Shown: in pieces, positions 41,718-50,678 of the stretch
Numbering within the stretch: position 1 is the stretch's first letter
Layout of the letters: every line of letters begins with the position of its first letter
Source of the DNA: Lacunisphaera sp.
GTDB taxonomy: Bacteria; Verrucomicrobiota; Verrucomicrobiia; Opitutales; Opitutaceae
Assembly (NCBI GenBank): GCA_029945445.1
Contig: JAQSCO010000015.1
Location: 82,066 to 146,065, forward strand
Length of the DNA: 64,000 bases
Direction of reading: 5' to 3'
Made by a program: the position numbers and the translations under genes
The notes under the pieces: model-generated
Told to the model about the DNA's origin: nothing
The model's database searches: none
What the model saw: only the letters and a program-made list of their open reading frames with translations

Positions 41718-43958
41718 TCAGGGATTCTCCCCGATGTAGCGGCGGAAGAACTCCTCGTAGCGCACGAGGGTGTCGAGGCGCTGCTTCGGCTCGCCGCTGC
41801 GGCTGAGCTCGTGTGTGGCGCGGGGGTAGCGGGCGTATTCCACGTCGCGGCCCATCTGCTTCAGGCTCTTGTAGAGGATCTGGCTCTGCACGAAACCCGT
41901 GCGGAAATCCACGTCGCCGTGCTGGATGAGCAGGGGCGTCTTGATGTTCGCCACATAGGTGAGCGGCGAGTCGCGGTCGAGCAGGTGGCGCACCTCGGGC
42001 TCCCACGGGTAGCCGCCCCAGTAGAGCGGCACGAGGAACCACGCGTTGCCCTCGCCGTAGAAGGTCGCGAGATCGTAGACGCCGCGCTGCGCGACCGCGG
42101 CCTTGAAGCGGTGGTCGTGGCCGACGATCCACGCGACCATGTAGCCGCCGTAGGAGCCGCCGGTGACGACCTGCCGGCCCTTGTCCACGAAGGGCTCCTT
42201 CGCGGTGAAGCTGGCCGCGGCGAGGATGTCGCTCGACGGGCCGGGACCCCAGTCCTTGAAGTTCGCGCGCTGGAAATCTCGGCCGTAGCCGCCCGAGCCG
42301 CGGGGGTTGGCGAAGAGGACGGTGTAACCGCGCGCGGTGAAGAACTGAAACTCGAACCACATCGTGTCCTCGCCGGGGCCCCACATCGCGGTCGGGCCGC
42401 CGTGGATGTTGAGGAGCAGCGGGTATTTCTTCTTCGCGTCGAAATCCGCCGGCTTGAGCGTCCAGTAGTCGACGGTGATGCCCTCCTTGTTCTCGAGGCG
42501 GTGGGGCTCGTAGGCGCTGAGCTTCCTGCCCGTCAGCCAGGAGCTGTTATGCGTCGTGAGCTCGCGCGCGCCCTTGGCATCGGGCGCGGCGGCGAAGAGC
42601 TCATACGGGTTGGTGGCGCGCGTGAGCACGTAGGCCAGCGTCGTTCCGGCGAGGTTGTAGTCGCGCACGCCGGACTCGATGCCGGTGAGTTTCTCCACGG
42701 CCCCGCCGGCCGCCGGCACGCGGTAGAGCGGGAAGCCGCCACCGGTCGGCGCGGTGAAGTAGATGAACTTGCCGTCGGGCGACCACTGCAGGTTCGTGGC
42801 GGAACGGTCGAGCTTGGTCGTGAGCATTTTCACCTGGCCGCCGGCCGCGGGCATGACGGCGACCACGGGTTGCTCGAAGCTGAACTCGCCGCCGGTGGTC
42901 AGGATAAAGGCGATGGACTTGCCGTCGGGCGAGGCCACCGGTTCAGCATAGCGGCTGCCCAGCTCCTCGAGCAGCACCGTGCGGGCGCCGGTCGTGGCGT
43001 CGATGCGATAGAGGCTGTCGAAGCGCAAGCGGTCGGGATGCTCGTCGGCCTTGCGCGGGCCGGTGCAGTAGATGCTCTTGCCGTCAGGTGACCACTCGGC
43101 GCCGGCGAGCCCCGCGTAGCCCAAAGCCGCGGCCGCTGGTTCGGCGCCGTCGCGGGCCTTGATCGTGTAGAGCTGCGTGAAGCTTGGGTCGAGGGTCAGG
43201 TCGCCCTCGGCGATGAAGTTCAATCGGTCGGTCACGCGCGGGCTGCCGTCGGCTTCGTTCCTCGCGAGCCACTCGCGCATTTCCTGCAGGGTGCCGTCGG
43301 GTTTCGCTGACGCCTTCGGTTCCGGCCTTATCTCATCCTTCGCCTTGTCCTTGTCGGCGGACTTGAGATTCCAGTTGGCGGTGTCGTTCGCCTTGCGGCC
43401 GGCTTTTTCCGGGCTCCATGCCGGGGTGGTCTCCTTGCCGGCTTTCTCGAGGGCGTCGCGCACTTGGGCATAGGAAAGCGAACTGGTGAACAGGATGTTA
43501 GCGCCATCGGGCGACCAGCGCGGATTGCCGGCGCCGGTCTCGAGTTTCGTGAGCGGCTGCGCCTCGCCGCCGGCGAGCGAGAGCAAGTAGATCTGCGGCT
43601 TTTCCTTCTCGATGCCGCGCACGAAGGCGAGACGGTCACCCTGGGGCGACCAGGCCGGGCTGGAGTTGCCGGCCTGCCCGAAGGTCAGCTGTCGCGGCGG
43701 CGCGGAGCCGTCGGTGGCGGCGAGCCAGAGTTGCGTGCGGTAGGTCCAGTCGTCCTTCGCCTCGGGTTTTGGCTCGATGGAGCGCACGACGTAGACCACG
43801 AGCTTCCCGTCGGGGGAAAGGGCGGGGGCTTCGAGCTGCTTCAGCTTGAACAGGTCGGTGGCGGTGATGAGCGCCGGCGCGGCGGTTTCCGCGCACCAGG
43901 CGGACGCGCCGGCCAGCAGGGCGAGGGCGAGAACGAGGCGTTTCAGGGGATGCGGCAT
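41718..43958 (-). CDS. Secreted S9-family peptidase (acylaminoacyl-peptidase/DPP-like)
   Basis: A 746-aa serine peptidase of the prolyl-oligopeptidase clan. It has a signal peptide (residues 1-22), a WD40/beta-propeller region of repeated SPDGKxIxF blades (about 40-480), and a C-terminal alpha/beta-hydrolase domain. The catalytic triad is S602 in VTGGSYGGYMVAW, D684 in HGDVDFRTGF, and H716 in RATHELSR. The propeller gates access, so substrates are short peptides. The exported location fits extracellular or periplasmic protein breakdown. Confidence 0.93.
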   Translation of the reverse strand: MPHPLKRLVLALALLAGASAWCAETAAPALITATDLFKLKQLEAPALSPDGKLVVYVVRSIEPKPEAKDDWTYRTQLWLAATDGSAPPRQLTFGQAGNSSPAWSPQGDRLAFVRGIEKEKPQIYLLSLAGGEAQPLTKLETGAGNPRWSPDGANILFTSSLSYAQVRDALEKAGKETTPAWSPEKAGRKANDTANWNLKSADKDKAKDEIRPEPKASAKPDGTLQEMREWLARNEADGSPRVTDRLNFIAEGDLTLDPSFTQLYTIKARDGAEPAAAALGYAGLAGAEWSPDGKSIYCTGPRKADEHPDRLRFDSLYRIDATTGARTVLLEELGSRYAEPVASPDGKSIAFILTTGGEFSFEQPVVAVMPAAGGQVKMLTTKLDRSATNLQWSPDGKFIYFTAPTGGGFPLYRVPAAGGAVEKLTGIESGVRDYNLAGTTLAYVLTRATNPYELFAAAPDAKGARELTTHNSSWLTGRKLSAYEPHRLENKEGITVDYWTLKPADFDAKKKYPLLLNIHGGPTAMWGPGEDTMWFEFQFFTARGYTVLFANPRGSGGYGRDFQRANFKDWGPGPSSDILAAASFTAKEPFVDKGRQVVTGGSYGGYMVAWIVGHDHRFKAAVAQRGVYDLATFYGEGNAWFLVPLYWGGYPWEPEVRHLLDRDSPLTYVANIKTPLLIQHGDVDFRTGFVQSQILYKSLKQMGRDVEYARYPRATHELSRSGEPKQRLDTLVRYEEFFRRYIGENP

Positions 43959-44002
43959 AAGGCTGGCATCCTGCGAAAACCCGTGCTTCTGTCGAAACGA
44001 AT

Positions 44003-45274
44003 ATGCCGCAGAACCGTTTCTACAACGCCTTCGACACGCAGGAGTGGGGCATGGCCCGGAAGACTGATTACCGCACGCCGTTCCAGATCGACCGCGATCG
44101 CATCATCCACGCGCACGCGTTCCGCAAGCTCCAGTCCAAGACCCAGGTGTTCCTCAGCGGCGAATACGATTTCTACCGCACCCGGCTCACGCACTCCATG
44201 GAGGTCGCCCAGATCGGCCGCTCCATCTGCACCTGGCTGCTCAGCCGCGGCGACCCGCTGGCCGACGACTTCTACATCGACTCCGACCTCGTCGAGGCGA
44301 GCTGCCTCGCGCACGACATGGGTCACCCGCCGTTCGGCCACTCCGGCGAGCGCACGCTGCAGGAGCTGATGAAGCGCCGCGGCGGCTTCGAGGGCAACGC
44401 GCAGACGCTGCACCTGCTCTGCGAGACCATCTACCAGAACGAATCCGGCGTGAAGGGCATGCAGCCCACGCGCGCGCTGCTCGACGGCGTGTTGAAATAC
44501 AAAAAGCTCTACACCGAATTCGGCACGCCGCCGCTGCACCACTTCATCTACGACGGCCAGGCGCCGGTGCGCGAGTGGGTGTTCGGCGGGACCAAGATCC
44601 CCGGTTCGCTCATGCGCGGCGAGGCGCTCAACGACTTCAAGAGCGTCGAGTGCCAGATCATGGACTGGGCCGACGACGCGGCCTACTCACTCAACGACAT
44701 CGTCGACGGCGTGCGCGCGGGTTTCCTCACGGTCGAGCGCGTTGAGCGCTGGGCGGCCGGGGAAAAAATCGGCGCGGCCGAGCAGGGGCACATTGACATG
44801 CTGTTCGAGGCCATCCGCCACGACCGGCTCGAGAATACCTTCTCCCAGAAGATCGGCGCCTTCATCAAGGGCTGCCGCCTGAAGGAGCGGGAAAATTTCA
44901 TGGCGGAGAAGTCCAACCGCTACAAATACGACCTCGTCATCGACGAGGCGGCGCGCAGCGAGGCGGATTTTTTCAAGAAGATGGCCAACGACATCATCTT
45001 CGAGAGCCCGCAGCTCGAGCAGCTCGAGCACAAGGCGCGTGTCGTGATCATGGCCCTCTTCAACGCCATCTGGGAAAACTACGCCGAGCGCAACGAGCGC
45101 GTCATCCACATCCTGCCCGGCAACGTCAGCCGCCTGATCGCGGCGGAGAAGACCCAGGACGGCAAGGCCCGCCGCATTTGCGACTACCTCTCCGGCCAGA
45201 CCGACGGCATGATCGTACGGACCTACCGGCGGCTCTTCGATCCGGAATTCGGGTCGTTCCGGGATCTGGGTTAA
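44003..45274 (+). CDS. dgt: Deoxyguanosine triphosphate triphosphohydrolase-like HD protein
   Basis: A 423-aa HD-domain hydrolase of the dGTPase family, cleaving dNTPs to deoxynucleosides and triphosphate. The HD-site residues are H64 in RLTHSMEVAQ and H104-D105 in CLAHDMGHPPFGHSGE. FYRTRLTH and the central DDAAYSLNDIVDG are also typical. The length and domain layout match bacterial Dgt family members of the shorter type. Start ATG 44003 is only 44 bp from the divergent peptidase gene. It may supply dNTP control. Confidence 0.92.
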   Translation: MPQNRFYNAFDTQEWGMARKTDYRTPFQIDRDRIIHAHAFRKLQSKTQVFLSGEYDFYRTRLTHSMEVAQIGRSICTWLLSRGDPLADDFYIDSDLVEASCLAHDMGHPPFGHSGERTLQELMKRRGGFEGNAQTLHLLCETIYQNESGVKGMQPTRALLDGVLKYKKLYTEFGTPPLHHFIYDGQAPVREWVFGGTKIPGSLMRGEALNDFKSVECQIMDWADDAAYSLNDIVDGVRAGFLTVERVERWAAGEKIGAAEQGHIDMLFEAIRHDRLENTFSQKIGAFIKGCRLKERENFMAEKSNRYKYDLVIDEAARSEADFFKKMANDIIFESPQLEQLEHKARVVIMALFNAIWENYAERNERVIHILPGNVSRLIAAEKTQDGKARRICDYLSGQTDGMIVRTYRRLFDPEFGSFRDLG

Positions 45275-45279
45275 GCGAG

Positions 45280-45291
45280 CCCTGGCCAGGG
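45280..45291. repeat. 12-bp palindrome CCCTGGCCAGGG
   Basis: A perfect 12-bp palindrome in the 48-bp gap between the convergent dgt and Sel1-like genes. It has no T-tract, so it is only a weak terminator candidate. Confidence 0.35.
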
Positions 45292-45322
45292 TGCCGCGAA
45301 ACCAAGGACGTAGTCCACCGAA

Positions 45323-45979
45323 TCAATCGCCGCCACCGACCCTGACCCGGAGCTGGCGGCTGCGCTTGATGGCCAGCAGGGCAACCTCCTTGCCCAGCAG
45401 CCGGGTGCGTTCGTCCCGGATCTCCTGGGCCGGCCGGGAACCAGCCTCGGCGGCCACGATGAGCCAGGCGAGGGACTCGACATTGTTTTTCGGGAGGGAG
45501 TCGTCGCCGATCAAATACAGCATCCCGAGGCGAAACTGGGCCGGAACAAATCCCGCCAAGGCTGATGTCCTGATCAATTCCGTCCCATGCCGCCAGTCGA
45601 CCGGCACCTCATGGCCTTCCAGCAGCAGTTCGCCGAGAATCACCCGGGCGTAATCGTCGCCCTGTTCGGCGGCCCGCGAGAGGCAGGCCATCGCCTTGGC
45701 CCCGTCCTTGGTTATCCGGCTGTTCGCTTTCCGGAGCTGGGCCAGCATGAAGGCCGGCCTTGCGTCGTCCAACTCGGCGGCCACTTCACACCAGCGGGCG
45801 GCCGATGAGTCGGGTGCGATGTTTCCGTCCCATCCATCCAGGTAGGCCAGGCCCAGGATGAATTGTGACTCGGCCTCGCCGCGACCGGCCGTTTCCTCCA
45901 GATACCGGAGGAAGGACACTCCCGCCTGCGCCGGCAAAACCGGGGTCAACAGGGCCAGGGAAAGCAGCAGGACTTTCAA
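45323..45979 (-). CDS. Secreted Sel1-like repeat protein
   Basis: A protein of about 218 aa. It has a signal peptide (KVLLLSLALLTPVLPAQAG) and then Sel1/TPR-like repeats of about 36 residues, such as AESQFILGLAYLDG, AKAMACLSRAAEQGDDYA and VPAQFRLGMLYLIGDD. Sel1 repeats mediate protein-protein contacts, often in signalling or envelope assembly. The start is uncertain; TTG 45979 gives the cleanest signal peptide, while longer in-frame N-termini look unlike a signal. The gap 45980-46242 has no further gene I can support. Confidence 0.65.
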   Translation of the reverse strand: MKVLLLSLALLTPVLPAQAGVSFLRYLEETAGRGEAESQFILGLAYLDGWDGNIAPDSSAARWCEVAAELDDARPAFMLAQLRKANSRITKDGAKAMACLSRAAEQGDDYARVILGELLLEGHEVPVDWRHGTELIRTSALAGFVPAQFRLGMLYLIGDDSLPKNNVESLAWLIVAAEAGSRPAQEIRDERTRLLGKEVALLAIKRSRQLRVRVGGGD

Positions 45980-46242
45980 GGACGCCGGGGTATTTTTTGC
46001 AGGTGTTTGTTCACGTGGGTTTCCGTCATCTCCCCATCGAAGCAACTCCGTTACCAGCCCATCGACGCAATCGTCTCTCGCAGAACACAGGGGCTGTGCA
46101 CACCCCGCGTCAAGATGTATATGGGGTATAGACCTACCGGAGGCCGATTCACCGGTCCGGCTGGTGAATCCGGTGACGCGGACGCGATCGCTCGTCCGCC
46201 TAACTTCAGAGCGGGCCGCCTGATTGCGCCCCACCCAGGCCC

Positions 46243-47868
46243 CTACTTCTTTGGAGCCAGATACTGGTCGAGCGGCGCGCCCGGCAGCGCGCGCAACCCG
46301 GCGGCGATCACCTCAGCGTTCACGTCGGCGCCGGCCTTGCTGGTGTGCAGGTTCGGGTCGCCGAAGAGCGGAGTGACCTGGTCGGCACCAAGCGCCTCGT
46401 AGCGCGTGGCGATGAGATCGTTGGCGTCGACGAAGGCGACGCCTTCCTGCTCTGCGACCTGTCGCGACCAACCGCCGTAGCTGTCGGCGCCGCTACGGGC
46501 GATCTGGCCGTCCTGCCAGGTCTTGCGCGGGGTGAGCGACAGCACGACGGGCGTCGCGCCGGCCGCCTTGGCCTCACGGACGTATTTGCGGATATACCAG
46601 CCGTAGCTGTGCACGACCTCGTGCTGCTTGGTCAACAGGTTGTCGATCTCCTCGGTCTCCTCGCCCACGCCCTTGATCGTGCCGCGGGCGCGGGAGATGT
46701 CGTTGTAAGGCGCGGGATCGTTGTGCCCGAGTTGGATCAGGACGAAGTCGCCGGGCTTGATGAGCGTGAGCGCGCGCTCCCAGTGGCCCTGCGTCAGGTA
46801 GGTGCGGCTGCTGAGTCCGCCGACGGCGCGGTTGGCGACATTGACCTTGGCCGCGTCGAAGAACTGGCCGAGCGAGTCACCCCAGCCCCACTGGCCGCCG
46901 GCGCCGTCACCGCGGCCGTTGCGCACGAGCGAATCGCCGATGAGGACGATCGAGGGCAGCTTCGGGTTGGCGGGCTCGGGCAGGTTGAGCCAGCCGAGCT
47001 TGTCCTCCGGCACGGCCGCGCCCTTGGCGGAGAGGAAGGCGCCGAACGGGCCCTTGCGGATGCCCTTGAGGCCGGCGACGACGAGCGAGGCGTTGAGGTC
47101 GCCACCCTCAAGTCCGGTGTGCGTGTGGTCCTTCGGGAAAAGCGCTCCCACTTTCGCGGCGCCGAGCTTCTGGTATTCGTCGGCGATAATGCGGGTCAGG
47201 TCGATGTAGGTAACGCCGGCCTGATCAGCGAGCTCGTGGGAAAATGCGCGCCACGGGCCGTTGTAGCGCTCGACCTTGCCGTCCTTCCATTCGTTGCGGA
47301 CGGTGAGCGAGAGGACGACGGGCGTGGCGCCCTTGGACTTCGTGTCGGCGATCATCTTGCGCATATACCAGCCGTAGCTGTGGACGGTCTCGTGCTTCTT
47401 CGTGATGACATTGTCGATCTCCTGCGTCTCCTCGCCGAGCGACGGAATCGACCCGCGCGAGCGCATCTTTTCACGCGGGACCGAGGCGTCCTCGTTGACC
47501 GGACCGGAGTCGTTATGGCCGAACTGGATCAGGACAAAGTCGCCGGCCTTCACGTTCTCAAGGAGCTTGTCCCACAAGCCCTCGGTGATGAACGTGCGGC
47601 TGCTGCGTCCGCCGCGGGCGCGGTTGACGACATTGATCTTCGTGAGGTCGAAATAATCCGGCAGTGGCACGCCCCAGCCGGTGGCATTGGGCCCGCCATT
47701 GGCCGCGGTGGAATCGCTGGCGACCCACAGGGTGGGCAGTGCAGGGTTGATGACCTCGGTGGCTGGTTCCGCCGGCTCGGGCGGCGGGGCAACAGTCGGG
47801 TCCGTCGGCGCCTGGGCGAAGGCGGAGAGGCAAAGGATGGACGACAGAAGGATGAAGAGGCGCTTCAT
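46243..47868 (-). CDS. Secreted tandem SGNH (GDSL) esterase, rhamnogalacturonan acetylesterase-like
   Basis: A 541-aa protein with a signal peptide and two SGNH hydrolase domains of about 240 residues. Domain 1 (about 46-285) has the Ser block ASDSTAANGG (S53), the oxyanion block NRARGGRSS, GHND (117-120), and a DxxH pair D247/H250. Domain 2 (about 305-541) has IGDSLVRNG (S313), NRAVGGLSS, GHND (381-384) and D504/H508. Both thus appear catalytically complete. CE12-type relatives deacetylate rhamnogalacturonan. Adjacent GH2 and PL22 genes support a pectin role. Confidence 0.87.
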   Translation of the reverse strand: MKRLFILLSSILCLSAFAQAPTDPTVAPPPEPAEPATEVINPALPTLWVASDSTAANGGPNATGWGVPLPDYFDLTKINVVNRARGGRSSRTFITEGLWDKLLENVKAGDFVLIQFGHNDSGPVNEDASVPREKMRSRGSIPSLGEETQEIDNVITKKHETVHSYGWYMRKMIADTKSKGATPVVLSLTVRNEWKDGKVERYNGPWRAFSHELADQAGVTYIDLTRIIADEYQKLGAAKVGALFPKDHTHTGLEGGDLNASLVVAGLKGIRKGPFGAFLSAKGAAVPEDKLGWLNLPEPANPKLPSIVLIGDSLVRNGRGDGAGGQWGWGDSLGQFFDAAKVNVANRAVGGLSSRTYLTQGHWERALTLIKPGDFVLIQLGHNDPAPYNDISRARGTIKGVGEETEEIDNLLTKQHEVVHSYGWYIRKYVREAKAAGATPVVLSLTPRKTWQDGQIARSGADSYGGWSRQVAEQEGVAFVDANDLIATRYEALGADQVTPLFGDPNLHTSKAGADVNAEVIAAGLRALPGAPLDQYLAPKK

Positions 47869-47889
47869 GGAATTTGAATCACACTGTTT

Positions 47890-48007
47890 GTCATTCTGAA
47901 CGAAGTGAAGAATCCGGTTGGAGGGCGGACGCCCTCGTCCGCCATGCCTCGCGGGTTGAGGGCACCCCGCCCACAACAGATGGATTCTTCGCTGCGCTCA
48001 GAATGAC
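47890..48007. repeat. Inverted 26-bp repeats framing a REP-like doublet
   Basis: The outer arms at 47890-47915 and 47982-48007 are 26 bp of GTCATTCTGA...GAAGAATCC type and match in inverted orientation at 23 of 26 positions. Between them (47917-47978) lies a REP-like pair whose first hairpin is GGCGGACG-CCCT-CGTCCGCC (47924-47943). It is a nested arrangement in the gap between GH2 and the tandem esterase. Confidence 0.85.
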
Positions 48008-48030
48008 AGGTAATTATATGTAGAGGTAAG

Positions 48031-50670
48031 TCAGGGCTGGCTGGTGAGTTTGATCTCAGCGGACGCCAGCCCGGCGGATTCGGCGTGGAGGGTGAGGGCG
48101 CCGGGCTCGCCGGCCTTGGTGCGGATGACAACCAGGGCGAGGCCGTTGTAGGCCTTGCGCTCGGGGGATTGGAAAGATTCGAAGCTGGTCGCGTCGCCGT
48201 TGTCGGTGGCGATGATCTCGCCCGGGCCGGTGAGAGTGAACTTGAGCGCGTTGCCCGCGCGCGGGGCCATCAGGCCGTCCTTGTCCGTCACGGTGACGGT
48301 GACGAAGGACAGGTCGCGGCCGTCGGCGCGCACGGTGGCGCGGTCGGCGGCGAGTACGAGCCGGGCGGCGGGACCGGCGGTGCGCTGCACGGCCTCGGCC
48401 CACTTGGCCCCCTTCTTGTAGGTGACGACCCTCAGCTCGCCGGGTTGGTAGACGACGCTGTCCCATTGAAAACGATATTCCTGCGGGCCGCGCTTCTTGC
48501 GGCCGAGGGACTGGCCGTTGAGGAACAACTCGGCCTCGTCGCCCGACGAGTAGACGTGCACCGGCGTGACCTGCCCGGCGCGCTCGGGCCAAGTCCAGTG
48601 CGGCAGGAGGTGCGCCATCGGGAGGTCGGGCCGCCAGCGGGCCTGGTAGATGTAGTAGCGGTCCTTCGGGAAACCGGCGAGGTCGATGATGCCGAAGTAG
48701 CTGCTGCGCGACGGCACGCGGATTTTACCGAGAGCATCGAGTTCCTTCTGCATCTTCGCCTTCTCGGCGGGATCGGAGAAGTTGAGCAGGTTGGTGACGT
48801 CAGAGTTGTAGGGCGTGGGCTCGCCGAGGTAGTCGAAGCCGGTCCAGACGAACTCGCCCGCGGCATACGGCGCCGAGTCGAGGCCCTTGAACTCCACATC
48901 CGGCGGGAACGCCCAACGCGGCGCGTAGAGATCGTAGCTGCTCACCTGGAAATCGGCGCGGCCCTGCAGCTTGTCGTCGGTGACCGGGAAGAAATACTCG
49001 CCGCGCGAGCTGACGCACGACGACGTCTCCGAGCCCATGACCGGCAGCTGGGGGTGGATCGAGCGGAGGCGGGCGTATTCGTCGGGCTTGTAGTTGAAGC
49101 CCACGAGGTCGACCACGGTCTGCATGCCGTTGTAGCCGGAGGCGGTGTTGTTGTAGGCGGAGGTAATGCCGCGCGTGCGGTCCTCGCCGCGCACGATGGC
49201 GGCGAGATGGGCGGCGGTCTTCCAGCCGTCGGGCTCGTATTGCTCGCGCACCTCGTTGCCGATGCTCCACAGGACGACACTCGGGTGGTTGCGGTCGCGG
49301 CGCACGAGGGCGGTGAGGTCCTTCTCGTGCCAGTCGGTGAAGACGCGGCTGTAGTCGTCGCGGCGCTTGCTGTAGCGCCAACAATCGAACGCCTCGTCCA
49401 TGACGACGAAGCCCATCCGGTCGCACAGTTCGAGCAACTCGGGCGCCGGCGGGTTGTGGCTCGTGCGGATGGCGTTGCAGCCCATGGTCTGGAGAATCTC
49501 GAGCTGCCGCTCCAGCGCGCGGAAGTTGATGGCCGCGCCGAGTGCGCCGAGGTCGTGGTGGTCGCACACGCCGTTGAGCGGCACGCGCTCGCCGTTGAGC
49601 AGGAAGCCGCGGTTGACCGTGAAGGCGATCGTGCGGATGCCGAAGGGCGCCGTGACGCGGTCGATCTCGATGCCGCTCTGCAGGACGGTCGTCTCCGCGA
49701 CGTAGCGGTTGCGCTCCTTCAGGCTCCAGAGCTTCGGGGCGGCCACCTTGACCGTGTGGGCGACGTTGCCTTGGCGGCCGGGCTCGAGCCGCACCCGCTG
49801 GGCGGCGCTGGTTGCGACCGGCTCGCCCGTGGGCCGGCCCTCGGCGTCGGCGGCGAACAGACGCACGGCCACCGTTGCATCGGCGGCGGCGATGGTCTTG
49901 TTATCGAGGGTGACGTTGACGTCCACCGTGGCCGAGTCGGGGGAAACCTGCGGCGTCGTGACGAAGACGCCCCATTGCGCGATGGCGACGGGGGAAGCCT
50001 GAAGCAGCCAGACGTTGCGGTAGATGCCGCCGCCCGGATACCAGCGGGAGGACTCGCGCGGGTTGTCGAGGCGGATCGCGATGACGTTGTCCTCGCCGGG
50101 CTTGAGGTAGGGCGTGAGATCGGCGCGCCACGACGAGTAACCGTAGGGCCAGCCGCCCGCGAACTGCCCGTTGCACCAGACCATCGCGTAGGCCATGGCG
50201 CCGTCGAGCTCGAGGTAGGCCTGGCGGCCGGGGGCGGCGGGCGCGGTGAATTTCTTCCGATACCAGCCGACGCCGAACCACGGGAGCTTGCCGGTGTCGC
50301 CGGACAGTTCCTGCTGGAACGGGCCCTCGATGCCCCAGTCATGCGGGAGGTTGAGCGCGCGCCACGACGAGTCGTTGAAATCGGTGCGGGCATACGCGAC
50401 GTTGCCGCCCGGCTGGCCGGCGGGGCGCCGGCGGGGCGCGGCCTGGAAGTTCAGCAGGTCGTCGCCCGTCGGCAGCACCCAGTCCTGCACGCGCTCATAG
50501 GCGAGCGACTCGCCGACGCTTGGGTGGTCGCCCTTCGTGAAGCGCCAGCCGGAGTTGAACAAGGTGCGCTCGCGGGCCGGGGCGGCGGCGGCCGCGGCGG
50601 GTTCATCGGCCGCCCGGGCGGGCGGCGCGAACGTGAGCAGCAGGAGGACGAGTGGGGTGAGGCTTTTCAT
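48031..50670 (-). CDS. Secreted GH2-family glycoside hydrolase (beta-galactosidase-like)
   Basis: An 879-aa protein with a signal peptide (residues 1-22). The order is that of GH2: an N-terminal sugar-binding jelly roll (HDWGIEGPFQQ), an Ig-like domain, then a TIM barrel with acid/base E473 in SIGNEVREQ and nucleophile E548 in MGSETSS. DUF4982-like and other C-terminal beta domains (from about 690, VTPVHVYSSGDEAELFLNG) follow. GH2 includes beta-galactosidase, beta-glucuronidase and others; specificity cannot be fixed by reading. It lies in a run with the PL22 and esterase genes. Confidence 0.92.
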   Translation of the reverse strand: MKSLTPLVLLLLTFAPPARAADEPAAAAAAPARERTLFNSGWRFTKGDHPSVGESLAYERVQDWVLPTGDDLLNFQAAPRRRPAGQPGGNVAYARTDFNDSSWRALNLPHDWGIEGPFQQELSGDTGKLPWFGVGWYRKKFTAPAAPGRQAYLELDGAMAYAMVWCNGQFAGGWPYGYSSWRADLTPYLKPGEDNVIAIRLDNPRESSRWYPGGGIYRNVWLLQASPVAIAQWGVFVTTPQVSPDSATVDVNVTLDNKTIAAADATVAVRLFAADAEGRPTGEPVATSAAQRVRLEPGRQGNVAHTVKVAAPKLWSLKERNRYVAETTVLQSGIEIDRVTAPFGIRTIAFTVNRGFLLNGERVPLNGVCDHHDLGALGAAINFRALERQLEILQTMGCNAIRTSHNPPAPELLELCDRMGFVVMDEAFDCWRYSKRRDDYSRVFTDWHEKDLTALVRRDRNHPSVVLWSIGNEVREQYEPDGWKTAAHLAAIVRGEDRTRGITSAYNNTASGYNGMQTVVDLVGFNYKPDEYARLRSIHPQLPVMGSETSSCVSSRGEYFFPVTDDKLQGRADFQVSSYDLYAPRWAFPPDVEFKGLDSAPYAAGEFVWTGFDYLGEPTPYNSDVTNLLNFSDPAEKAKMQKELDALGKIRVPSRSSYFGIIDLAGFPKDRYYIYQARWRPDLPMAHLLPHWTWPERAGQVTPVHVYSSGDEAELFLNGQSLGRKKRGPQEYRFQWDSVVYQPGELRVVTYKKGAKWAEAVQRTAGPAARLVLAADRATVRADGRDLSFVTVTVTDKDGLMAPRAGNALKFTLTGPGEIIATDNGDATSFESFQSPERKAYNGLALVVIRTKAGEPGALTLHAESAGLASAEIKLTSQP

Positions 50671-50678
50671 TGGGGATA

